Assembly (NCBI GenBank): GCA_029706075.1
Contig: JAINUG010000037.1
Coordinates: 6,347,166 to 6,411,165 of the forward strand
Direction: 5' to 3'
DNA length: 64,000 nt
Source: Aldrovandia affinis
Taxonomy: Eukaryota > Chordata > Actinopteri > Notacanthiformes > Halosauridae
Position numbers and translations under genes: made by a program. Below are positions 51,607 to 64,000 of the stretch, one piece after another. Within the stretch, counting starts at the first letter, position 1; each line of letters opens with the position of its first letter. The notes under the pieces were generated by a model. That model saw only the letters and a list, made by a program, of their open reading frames with translations. It made no database searches and was not told where the DNA came from.

Positions 51607-54246
51607 CCTATATGTAGCAGAGCATTAGGCTAGGAAGACGGGGAGGAGACTGAGTATAAATCAGTTTACCAGTCACATTGTATATTTTCATAGCTCCAAT
51701 GTATTGCACAATGCTTGACTACGGGAGATGAACCGGTCATATTCAATTTGTAGATTATGTTAGAAGCTTATTGAAAGTTAAATGGAAATTGCGAATTCAA
51801 AATAAGAACAGAACAAAATAGTTGGAAAAATATCAGGCGTAGTTCTGCTTTGTTTTCGTTTTTTTGACGAACCACCATAACCATCATAGTGAGTGACCTT
51901 TTATAATAATAATTTAAAAAAAGATTTTCATATTTTTCTTTGCATATATAATACAGGTTGAGATATAATGCTGAAGGAGAGACACAATCCAAGATATCTT
52001 TGCAGACAACAAAGAAATCTCCAGGGCAGGAGAGGAAGGGCAGCTGGAAGAATGGGACTCAGATCATCTCCACCCCAGCGACAGCCTTTCCAAGAAATAA
52101 GCACAGGCTTTCAATACACCTTTTAAAAACACAATAGTGTGCGTGAATTTTGCATTAATGAAGTACATCTCCATTTCCCTGACTTGCTGTTGCACACATG
52201 CCTCCAGCTACTCACCAGGCACTTGCAGGAAATCAGATGTCATCAGTGAGAGATATACTCCTTCACTCGAAAAAATGTTGGGTCCATTTTTTATATAGTA
52301 TCTTAAGCATTGGGTTACAGTTATTGGGTTACACTTTGTTGAGTGGGGTTTTTTTTGTTACATTTTTGGCAGAGTAGGCGGGCCACTACTGTTGTCTCTG
52401 CACTATGGTTGTAAATGCATTCAGATTATGCATTCAATCTGAACAATCTATGCACACTATTGTTAATGCATTCTGCGTATGTTGTTTATGCACTTTAGTT
52501 GGTCTGCATTCCATTGATGCACTATAATAGGCATTTCATTGAGCAGTTACTTTGAGGTAGTCTAGTGCACCTGAGATTTTGGTTGTGCTTTAACATCTTT
52601 ATGAAATCCATTAGACTCCTATTTTTTTATTGTATAAAAAAACTGAGAACAAACTATTTGGAACTTTTAAAAGCTCACATTAATGCTATTCCTCTTTCAT
52701 CTGAATAGTCAATGTTATGTCCTGTTTGTTCTTATTTACTTGCTAAACATAGCTGTGTTTTCATCCTCTGTACTGGCTGTCAAAAAAAAAAGAAGTAGTT
52801 TGAGAGACAAATTCACATTCGATTTTTTTGTGCTGCTAAGGCCTTGGCCACACAAAAAAAAGATTAATCAAAGTTGGTCTTACATCTTAGTCAAACTGCT
52901 AAAAGGCAAGACGGCAACAGCTTTTCTCAACAAAAATAAGGTAGCTAGCTCTGTTAGGAGTTAGCGTCAAGGCTCTACTTAACACATCAATTGTTTGCTC
53001 ATTCAGAATATATATATGTCATGGATTATCATTCATGAGCAATGGAAGTGATGCTATCAGCCCAAGAAAGCCTCTGGTTTTGACCAATAATGTACATATT
53101 ACACTATTAAATGATAGGTATTCTGTTCCCCGCACCCTATTTCCTATGAAAGGTATAGACCCTTTCCAATCTGTACTATGAATGGGCTAAAGGGAGCACA
53201 GACTGCTTTCATGTGGAAGCCTATTTGAAGTGAACACCTTTGGGTCAGGTTCAGGTGTCATTGCCTGATCTGTTCAGGCCGTAATACTGTCTGACTACAC
53301 GCCAGAGCAGGAGGAAATGGTGGATGACTGGGCTTCAACTAGCACCAGCTCCTTTTGTTTCTCAGTCAAGCTTTGCTCAATGATTGTTTGCTTGCTGGCT
53401 GGCTAACCTGGTCTACTGATATAATATAAATGCTTTGTTTAGTAAGGTTGCCAAAGTAGCCACCTAAGGGGCTACAATATTGTATTATTTCCTTATTTTC
53501 ACCTATTTGTCTTTCCCATGCATTTTGACATTCGGTCATATCTTGTTTTGTCTGATGTCAGGTACTATGGATCTATATGTATCACTACATCATTGTTTGG
53601 TTGTGTGTTTGTCAATGTATTGGCTGTAGAAACAAATATTCTTGTAGAGGACAATAAACATCTATTATATTCTATTTTCTATTCTTATCATTCACAGCAG
53701 GTATAAAATGAGGTTCCACACAGAAAAAATTCAGTGTGACCACCCAAAGGCAGGTTATGGCAACAAAAATATCTAAAAGGAAGTTTAACTTGTTTTAGCT
53801 GTTTCAGCTATTCACAAAACATTCAAAGCTATTAACAAAACATTCATCCATACTACTGGAATGGCTACATCTTGCCAAGAGGAGGAACAAAACAGTTTAC
53901 TGTGAAAATAATTACTTGGGGCCAGATCTGACTCAAGGGCAATGATTGTGGATTGTGTTTTTCTTGGGGAAAAATCGTAAGAATTCAAAATATAAAAAAC
54001 TACCCGCTTCTGTAATCTTTCAATATTGGTTACAAGAATCTAGTGTTCCTGCCAGAGTAGAAAAAGTAGACGTCATTTCTGAACACAAATATAAATGTTT
54101 TGAAGTTGGCAAATGTGGAGGGCGTTGGTCTTGGCAACATGGGAGTGGCATGGTTGCCTTTGTTTTTCCATGTTGTGGAGGCCTATGGAGCAGGACTTTC
54201 CGGGGGCAGGTTAGTTCCAAAGGCCATAATTGCTTTAATTATTATT

Positions 54247-54250
<4 letters not shown>
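51607..54250. other. Intergenic, nothing recognised
   Basis: AT-rich sequence without convincing exons, RNA genes or named repeats. Short open frames (for example 52683-52964 and 53946-54317) carry no domain. Confidence 0.6.

Positions 54251-54300
<50 letters not shown>
54251..54300. repeat. GT microsatellite (25 units)
   Basis: Fifty uninterrupted bases of alternating GT. Confidence 0.98.
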
Positions 54301-54301
<1 letters not shown>

Positions 54302-54329
54302 GAAAGTGACTGAGTAGAGTGCTTCCTGC

Positions 54330-55215
54330 GTGTTACGGGTGGAGGGGTCTTTATCTGTTAGACCTGTGGTGTTTTGTTGTCTGTGTAAATTCTTCTGTTT
54401 CAGTGTGTCCCTCCTGCCGGGGAAAATCAGTGGCATGCCTGGCAGCTGGGATCCTCCAATTATTCAATCAATTAATCAATTCACCACACCCTATATAAGT
54501 TAGTTTGTTCTGTTCCTCTAGAGAGGGGGCAGCTCTCATTCGTTTGGTATGTAGATTATGTTTTTTGATTACAGTTTTGGTTTTGATACTATTTTTGTTA
54601 ACTTTTTGATGTTCTCTTTTGAAACCTTTTTTTTTTTTTAGCCGGGCACAGAGTTCGAGAGGTAGGGCACTTAGTAAGATACCTGCAGGTATACATCTGT
54701 GTCTTACACCCCACGTAGATCACCCTTTGTATTAGTAACATCAGATTTGTGTTATTTTGTTGGATGTATGAAGGTTAGTTTGGGGTTAGTCCTGGGGTTG
54801 TTCTGTTTTTGTTCAGATTTAGTTTTCTTTCCTGGGGTTTTTCCTTTAGTGGTCGCTGCATAGATCAGGGGTTTGGGGGTTGTGTCATTTATTGCCTTTG
54901 TAAATTTATTTTAGTCATTTATTTTCACTGTATGTTATTGGCGGCCTTACCATTGTAGGGCGTAACACTGCGTGTCGGGACAGTGCGAGAGTTCTACCCT
55001 GTCCCGTAGTGTTGATTTGTGTTTGTGGATTTAAAGGCGGTGTGGAAAGCCTCTGATTGTCTGTGTTGTTGTGTCGTTCCCGTGTCTGGGGGAGGGCTTT
55101 CATTTATTGTTGGTTTATTTTAATTTTAGTTGATTGTTTTTAAGAGTAGTTTGTTTGTTTTATTTTAACCTGCTCTCCCACTGTCTCGCTCCCGTGTCTG
55201 GGGGGAGAGACAGAA
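54330..55215 (+). repeat. Possible retroelement LTR or promoter-bearing repeat
   Basis: It contains a TATA box (CTATATAAG near 54490), the palindrome GAGAGGGGGCAGCTCTC just downstream, and twice the phrase CCCGTGTCTGGGGG about 112 bp apart (near 55080 and 55190). The T/G-rich, stop-filled composition suggests an untranslated regulatory repeat. I could not find both termini or a duplication, so this is tentative. Confidence 0.35.
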
Positions 55216-58200
55216 TTTTTTTTAGATCTGGCAAATCCCACTCCTCTCCCACTTCTTACCATCAGCTGCTCTGCTTCAGTCCAGGGATTGTCATGTGGCG
55301 TGTGACAGCAAACAAAAGCATTTTCATCACTCACGTTTTATGGTCAGATATTAGCAAAACAAAATTAATTGGCACCAAATTGTGAAACTACACACACACA
55401 CCTATACTGGCCAAGCAATAAATACATTGCTTTTATTTTTCTATGTTTTGGTAATTTCATGTTTTAAAAATAACTTAAACTGCATTGCTCATTCAATATT
55501 AAAATACACCATTCATTGTGGTTAATGCATTAATAATTGTATTCTGTACTTCTATAGCGTTGGTATTTTCTCCATAAAAATGATAGGAAAACTTAGGGGA
55601 CAAAAACAGTTTTAAACTACTAATTCCTGCAGATTTAAACTATATAGAGAAAATCATTTTGAATTAAAAACAACACTAAATCATTGATTTGGGTATTAAC
55701 TTGATAATTCTAGATTTAAAAAAATGTTTTGCCAACATATCATAATTTCCTTTGAGTAAAATGCAAAAGCATGAATTAAAAAAAGCCTTGATTTTCACAA
55801 ATTATATAATGGCTATTTGTCACAATGAGAAGGAATGTTGCAGAAACAAGGTAATGTTTCATTCTCCTTCTCTTTCCACCCCCTCTGCTGCTGTTATCCA
55901 TGCATCATTCTGCCAAGTATGGCGGATACAATTTGCTGTCGAATTTAAGTCCCATGTGTGGACTTATTGTAAATATTGTAATTATGAACCTCCATTGCAG
56001 TCATGGAATTGAATAATTGATGTATGTAATTATATAGAACACAGTGCTTTTATTAAGATGATCACATTTGACCCATGAACATCATTTGGCCCTTAACTTC
56101 AAAAAAGGAAAGATAATGAAATTACTAAATACTTTCACTGAAATGCACAGACTATTTCTTAGGTTTGTTAAAAAAAAGAAAAAAGAAGCCTAAGTTTATA
56201 CAGTACACTGACGTTCCAACACAGAGGCCTCATTATAAAGGCTACAAGTTTTTTCACAAGCTGATTTTCTCATCTCAATTTTCAACCTCCACCTAGGATT
56301 AAATGGTGCCAATCAATATGTTTCAATCCACAGTCTGATCTATTATTCAGTTACTCTTAATTTCAGTAACTCAATGGGTCGATTGCAGTTTGCTTATGCC
56401 AAGGGTACACAACATGATCACGGGCTCGATTTGGCATTGCCGACAAACTTTCATGATCGGGATAAAATCTTCACGCTGCAAGCTTTATCGGGACTTTTGG
56501 ATGGCATCGACGATCTCATAATGTGAGGAGGTGAATGACGCAATCAAAATTCTCCTGATTCAGTCGTTGAGCCGTCTGAGGTCTCCTAATTATTTCAAAC
56601 ATGTTTGATATTTTCGGCACACTAACGGTACAGCTCGTGTAGTGTAGAGATGTGTCTTGCAAACGCGAATTGGAAATAGCCATTGAGCTCACAGCATAAT
56701 ATGACTTTACACGAGACTTCATGCGAAATTAGGTGGATATCGAGGTTGCTTTACTACTGCACAAGTGAAGAATCTTGTAATGTGAGATTCCCTGTCCTTG
56801 CCACATAGTGAAGTGTGCGCACTACTATGATGGCAAGACAAGTAATTTCAGGAGAAATGGCAATTAAATATGTCTCTCTGATGTTAGAAATAGGATTTGG
56901 AAAATCTTGTAATGTACAGCCAGCATAAATAAAAGTGTAAATCTAAGGTTTAAACCACAGGACCACAGAACTACATTAGAATTGGACAGCTGTTCCTGAA
57001 TCAATTTGTTTTGTCCTGTGCAAATTGATTAACACTTTGCTGTCCAGTAATTTGACATAGAAAATGTTCCTTTGCTATTTAACTAGTGTCTCCCACAGAT
57101 CTTTCATACCAAGTTTCCTGTAAATCTGAAGTACACTTCCTGAGAATATAGCATTAGTACAAAAAAAAGTATTTAAAAAAGTATATACCTTCATGCTCTT
57201 TTTCTTAAATGGGGAACAGTTCTGTTTCTACCCAAATTCCAATTAAATATTGCTTGCACCTTTCTGTTTTACATATTCCAGATCACTGCCCATTTCTGAG
57301 CTGCAGATGATCAAATGGGTAGTGGTAGAAAAGGAAAATTGCTTTTACAAATCAATGTGAAGAACAAGGGAAATTATGAAAGAAAAACAATGCACCATCA
57401 AAAGCATAAGATGATCATATGCAGCTGTCGCGCAGTAGACTTAGTGAAAGTAGACTTAGTGAAAAATTGTTTTAATGGAATCTAGTCCTTGAGGAGTTGC
57501 TATCACCTTCTGGCAACTTCTGTGAGTTTTACCTAGATTGGCATGTGCGTGCGTGCTTATGCGCAATATAGCATACCTGCCTGTTTATGCATGAATGCCT
57601 GTATGCGTGTGTGTGTTTTAGGTCACGTATGGCCCGGGAGACAATGACCTCACACTTGGTCCCAACCCCACACCCTAATTTTTGAAATGAGCCTTTACGC
57701 AGGCTATCGAGAACGAGACATACTCAAGATAGAGAAGAAGAGAGCTGTCCACAGAGCTCCATGCATTGCTAATCAGCTGTGACATCACTATCCCTGTCTC
57801 CAGCCTCTCCATGCAGCATACAGAGGGAGTCTGATCAGGTCTCCTCCCACTCATCCATCTCCGCATTCTAATGGTCCATCTCGCCGGGAGCGATCAGCAA
57901 TCACAGCACCCTGACAGCAGGCTGATTGGAGAGGTCTGTGATTAACGCTACGGCAGACGAGCACATGCATAGCATGCGCTGCATCTGTGGCATCTAGAGA
58001 TGCTCCGGCATCACGAGAATAAGGCTGAAATGATATAGGCTGCAACAGTTAACAGTGCCTTCCATTTCGAGAGTGGAATGGTAATAATGAACGTCATGGC
58101 ATCTGGATGGAAATTGGCATTTTGTGTAATTTTAGCAGTGGACTGTCTTGTCTTAGCCAGCAGAACCAACCCAGTTTTCTTGTTGAAAACCCACTATGTG

Positions 58201-58676
58201 CCATTTTGTCCTTGCAATGATGTGGCATGCCTGTTGTATACTTCCTAAAGGCCATAACAATGAGTTATTTTCCACCTTGTTCCTCGATGTCATTCTGCTG
58301 TTGTCCACCAGTCTGTAGGCTTCCACCATCTGACAGATTATTATTACTAATGAAATTGATAATCCTGCTTCTTAACCAGGATTCAGAGGACCTAAGAATG
58401 GGAAAACCCCTACATATATAATATATATAATATATTTAGCAAAACCTGCAATTTATCTATTGACTACACTTACAAGTGTACTAAGGAAAGGCATTTAGAA
58501 TGACAGAAACATTCAAAAAGCAAAGTTAAGAATGAGAAGATTTGAGGTAGAGGAGCTGCCGTTTTTTAATTGTGTCACATACTAGCTTTGAGAAATGCAA
58601 TAAAGCCTAGAAAACAAATTTCAGTTTGGTGAAAACTACGGTGCTATTTCATGAGCATTAAACTGCCTAATCTGGG
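55216..58676. other. Intergenic, no gene recognised
   Basis: AT-rich sequence. Two stretches stand out by balanced composition and absence of repeats, about 56360-56740 and 57640-58050. They look like candidate conserved non-coding elements rather than exons, because no frame is consistently coding. Confidence 0.5.
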
Positions 58677-58712
58677 TTCAGGGTCTTGCGGAGGGTCAAT
58701 CCTGTTGTCTAC

Positions 58713-60431
58713 TAGTGATGGGAAGTTCGATTCTTTTTCCTAACTCGTTCGCGAAGGATTCGTTCAGTGAAAAAAACGACTCTTTCGAATCGTTCACTTG
58801 ATTCAGTAATCATCACTTCCCCCGAGTGCATGGGAACACCCCTACCGGCGAACAAAGATTAAAAAAAATGTTGTGATTCTCATTTAGAGCCGGGTTAACG
58901 GTTCGCGAACGATGACTTGGAAATATTGTGATTCTCGTTCAGAGCCGGGTTAACGGTTCCTGAACGATTCGTTCAGACATGTCTCGTTCGTTCAGTGGAG
59001 TGGATATAGCCGTTCTTTGGCATGATAGATTAACTTTGCCAATGAGTGCTAAACCATTGCAATGCATCGTTCAGATAGCAAACACAACTAGATAATGTAC
59101 CCGATTAGAAGAACTCAAGAGTTGTTATTCTCGAGCCGCGAAAGAGTTGTGATTGCCGTTCATTTCGTTTAGTAGCCTAGGGTAATGCCCATTCGCTCGC
59201 TCATAAAACATGAGTTTAGGCAGTCAGCAGCTAATGGGTTTACTTTTGGTTTTACAACGTTATGTCCTGCAACATCGCGTCATTTAAATGCTTTTGCTAG
59301 CCCTCCATTCGGTTCGTGTGTACGGATATGAGGTCATCCCATGTCCCAGGGGCCCTTGCGGCCAGATACACTTCGTTTAGATAGTGTTCGGCTAGTTATG
59401 GCCATGAATATTCAAGTATGAAAACCAAGATGGTGTTTGAGTGAAAGCCCCTTTTTCCTCGTACAAATAATGTGTTTCAGTGTATGTGACGTTATCACCG
59501 TCACTGGGTCTGTATGCGTTGAGAATGACCGTGGTGTGATGCCGTTGTAAATTGTAACGAGGGTCAGCTGACCTTCATTGTACGTCATGTTTAGCATGCT
59601 AGGTGGTTAACAGAAACCTAGGAAACTGTAACATTTCCCAGAGGCCCTTGCGGCCAGCCAAATGTAAGATTATTAGCTAGCTATGTTAATAAATGTGTAA
59701 AGGGTCTAATGTAAAGAACCACAACGTCTGGAATGGAAGTCCCTTTCCCCCTTTTGTGAATGATATGTGAAAGTATGTATGTGCTGACCAACTATCATTG
59801 TGGGTGAATGGGTTGCGAGTGTGCCCCGTGTGATTCTGTGCTTATGTTCTGTACTTATGTGCTACACTCTTTATTTTAATAAAGTAGTACCGAAATGGAA
59901 AAGGAAAGTCTCATGACTCTTGATTCCATGGCGTCCACCGCTACAATATGTTGTACTTCCCCTGTACTTTTACATTTTTAGGCATTTAGCAGAAGCTCTT
60001 ATCCAGAGCGACTTACACAGTTTACATTTCTTAACATACAATCAATTTATACAGCTGGATATGTTTACTGAAGCAATTCAGGTTAAGTACCTTGCTCAAG
60101 GGTACAACGGCAGATGTGTCCCACCTGGGAAGTGATCCAGCAACCTCTGAGTTACAAGTCCAGTTCCCTAACCATTATACTACATGCCGCCCTTTATTTT
60201 AAATAAAGAAGTAGTACTGAAATGGAAAACAAAATCTCTCGACTCTTGGATCCTGATTCCGTGGCATCCACCGCTACATTATCATATTTAAAATCATGTT
60301 GGTTGAAAGAGTGCGATGTAGGCGGAGCGAATGAGTAAAATGAACGACTCAACTGAGGAAACAAATCATTACTCCCGATTCAGTAAAAAGAGTAATTCAA
60401 TTCGAGCGAATCGTTCGCAAACTGCACATCA
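58713..60431. mobile_element. Non-autonomous hAT-type element inserted in the gypsy frame
   Basis: It starts TAGTGATGGGAAGTTCG and ends, on the minus strand, TGATGTGCAGTTTGCG, imperfect hAT-like ends. It is flanked by the exact 8-bp duplication TTGTCTAC (58705-58712 and 60432-60439). The subterminal regions are dense in GAACGATTCG and CGTTC motifs. Inside are tandem repeats (58866-58985; units near 59345 and 59637 about 292 bp apart) and a nested SINE at 59971-60193. No transposase frame is seen. Confidence 0.88.
59971..60193 (-). mobile_element. tRNA-derived SINE, family 2, minus strand
   Basis: Same family as 51391-51606, with the same body (CCTTGAGCAAGGTACTTAAC) and tail (GTAAGTCGCTCTGGATAAGA). 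Its B box is degraded (GGATCACTTCC). It lies inside the hAT-type element, between two related stretches (59870-59945 and 60193-60277). Confidence 0.88.
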
Positions 60432-60691
60432 TTGTCTACCTCCTTCTGTTGCTTCGGTCCATGCAGATCCACCTGATGTTCCATGTTTCCCATCTCAAGC
60501 CCTCTGACCACCAGCCCTCTGTCTCCAGACACCAGTCCACCTCCTCCACCCTGTACGATCGATGGGCGGTCTGCCGTAATCTGGACTCCCAACGGGTGCA
60601 GAGGAGTGTCCAGTATCTTGTGGACTGGAAGGGCTACGGCCCTGAGGAGTGCTCCTGGGCTCCGGCCCGGGAATTCTTGAACCAGGGTTGA

Positions 60692-61025
60692 TTCAGAATT
60701 TCCACCGCTGCCTTCCAGTAGGCTACTTCCTAGAAGAACGGCTGGAGCCGTAGAGGAGGGGTAATGCAGTGGCTCCTGCTCGCCACCAGAGGGCAGTGGC
60801 CTGTTTTCACTGTTCTGTCTTCAATGGTTCCCCCCCCCCCCGTGTTTCATAGTCACGGTTTCAGTGTTCCAATTCTGAACTTTTGTCATACAATTAGTGT
60901 TTGTTTGTGTTAGTGTTCTCGTGCTTTCATTAGTCTGTTGTTTACAATAAATCTTCAATTTATTGAATACCTGCCTCTGGCTTTGTCTCTGCCCTTGGAT
61001 CCCATCTCTCTGCCACGTCTCAGAC
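60692..61025 (+). mobile_element. Ty3/gypsy 3' end: purine tract and LTR remnant
   Basis: Directly after the chromodomain stop there is a short coding-like remainder, a purine-rich tract (GAGGAGGGG near 60753), then LTR-like sequence with a poly-C run (60831-60841), AATAAA near 60948 and the common gypsy LTR end phrase CTGCCTCTGGCTTTGTCTCT. Both LTR borders are approximate. Confidence 0.6.
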
Positions 61026-61030
61026 AATAG

Positions 61031-61285
61031 GAAATGTAAAATTCATGATTTTTCACTTCAGAGGTAAGGCCTCTGTTTTTTGTGATTTTCCAAGAAAGAT
61101 ACTTTTCATGATAAATGTCTTCACACATTTTATCCAACTTATTTCTTCATAGTAGGCCATTCCATATGTTTTTTTCATCCATCTAAGCTGGAAAATGAGA
61201 AATTTAAAATGAATGATTTCACTTCAGAGGTAAGGCTCATACACATATGTTTTTTATGATTTTCCAAGAAATATACTTTTCATGG
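61031..61285 (+). repeat. Tandem duplication, about 85-bp units
   Basis: 61031-61120 and 61198-61285 share CACTTCAGAGGTAAGGC and GATTTTCCAAGAAA with ATACTTTTCATG in the same order and orientation. Confidence 0.8.
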
Positions 61286-61639
61286 TTTGATTATTCAGCA
61301 AATGAATTGCTTAATTGAAAACCATGGGATACAAACAGAAACAGGTTGAGAGTAATCATAGTTTAAAGGTATGCGTTTCAGCCTACTTTATGTCAAGCTG
61401 AAGAATCACTACAAATGCAGTTACCTTCAGTCAGCAACTTATACACAGCCTCATCGTGTGATTGAGTAGGACCTGGTTTCTTCACTTGTGTAGGTGGTGC
61501 ACTTCTGCAGCTCAATAACTGCACAGCTCAGCCGGTGGATTACAGTGCGGAAAGAAACCGCAGCACGCAACGCATGTTTTTACGGAAATCCGTGGTGGCG
61601 TACACTCTCCTGAACTAATGGATGATGCTTCAGCATGAA

Positions 61640-62200
61640 ATTTAAAAAACAAACAACTAAGTCAAACAAAAAATATCTTCAAGAAAATTCGGCCTTATCT
61701 TACTCACTCAGCCTCATTCACCTACCTAAATTCAATTATTCTTCCAGCGCTCACTGTCTACCAATCTGGTCTCTAACTATGAAAGAAGCCCTGGATCCCA
61801 TTATTCGGTCTTATAACAAAGCTCATAAAATACTCTTCAGTTTCTCCTTGGACACACCACTGCTTAGTGCTACAGAACTCTAACTCCCTCAGTTTTGACA
61901 ACTACTGCACCTTATCAGCTATGAAACTGTACTATCAAATCCAAAACAAACTCCTGCCTGAAACAATCTGCGCTTTACTACCAACTCACTCATCTAACAG
62001 ACAGCTACGACTCACCAGATCCATATCCCAGCAATATAACCCAGTTATGTCACATAAATAATTATGGCAAAAAATCTTTCTTCAATCATAACACTCCCAT
62101 CTGGAACTTTATCCCACTACCCATCAGAGCATCTACATCCATCCATCCAACACTTTTAAACATCTGTTAAAAAACTCACACCTTTTGCCAAACCAATCAT
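61640..62200 (+). pseudogene. LINE reverse transcriptase C-terminal fragment
   Basis: Frameshifted pieces of the post-catalytic part of a LINE reverse transcriptase are readable. They include KIRPYLTHSASFTYL, a YNKAHKIL segment, NSLSFDNYCTL, KLYYQIQNKLLP and, near 62095, PIWNFIPLPIR. This is the usual order of the region after the catalytic palm in fish LINEs. The endonuclease and palm are missing. It is an inactive relic, with clade uncertain. Confidence 0.72.

Positions 62201-64000
<1,800 letters not shown>

Larger units (their letters stand above)
58677..60691 (+). pseudogene. Ty3/gypsy integrase C-terminus with chromodomain, split by a hAT-type element
   Basis: Two coding pieces, 58677-58712 and 60440-60691, are in the same frame once the insertion and one target copy are ignored. 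The first piece resembles the end of the retrotransposon integrase barrel (VNPVVY). The second has the hallmark FHVSHLKP, a variable proline/serine linker, and a chromodomain with [18 protein letters not shown], ending at a stop at about 60689. Gag, protease, reverse transcriptase and the rest of integrase are absent, so this is a 5'-truncated relic. Known role of the family: chromodomain-guided integration. Confidence 0.85.

Overview
The window looks like teleost (ray-finned fish) nuclear DNA. Short GC-rich exons with GT-AG borders sit in long AT-rich introns. Tc1-like and hAT DNA transposons, tRNA-derived SINEs with an L2-type 3' tail, LINE fragments, a Ty3/gypsy remnant and long CA/GT microsatellites are scattered between them. 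I cannot name the species from the sequence alone.

The only cellular gene I can support lies on the + strand, roughly 4.6-51.3 kb. Twelve exons encode the last 851 residues of a large membrane protein: end of a membrane-proximal cysteine-rich domain, EGF-like, laminin G, EGF-like, laminin G, two EGF-like units, one transmembrane helix, and a classical cadherin cytoplasmic tail with p120-catenin and beta-catenin binding motifs. This is the architecture of type III classical cadherins (Drosophila DN-cadherin; chicken Hz-cadherin, usually annotated in fish as neural-cadherin-like). All eleven internal splice junctions are phase-compatible and uninterrupted, so the gene looks intact. The exons for the extracellular cadherin repeats were not found and should lie upstream of the window.

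Layout: 1-4663, intron or upstream sequence. 4664-49378, twelve exons and eleven introns. 49379 to about 51340, 3' UTR with two AATAAA signals. 51340-64000, intergenic DNA with repeats and no recognisable cellular gene. Intron 1 holds a piggyBac-like remnant and locally duplicated modules. Intron 2 holds a Tc1-like transposon with a hAT-type element inserted in one of its inverted repeats. Intron 3 holds a foldback element. Intron 5 holds a degenerate L2-group LINE carrying a SINE. Intron 6 holds a direct duplication of about 380 bp. Intron 9 holds two complete non-autonomous DNA transposons. Intron 11 holds a hAT end and a block related to the end of intron 5. The intergenic part holds two SINEs, a hAT-type element inserted in the reading frame of a Ty3/gypsy integrase end, and a LINE 3' fragment.

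The strongest observations are the complete type III cadherin membrane-proximal module, two nested insertions with exact 8-bp target duplications that give relative ages, and a paired non-coding block near the acceptors of exons 6 and 12. I found no evidence of an unknown multi-gene system. Family names of repeats come from recognised motifs and terminal structures, not from database searches.
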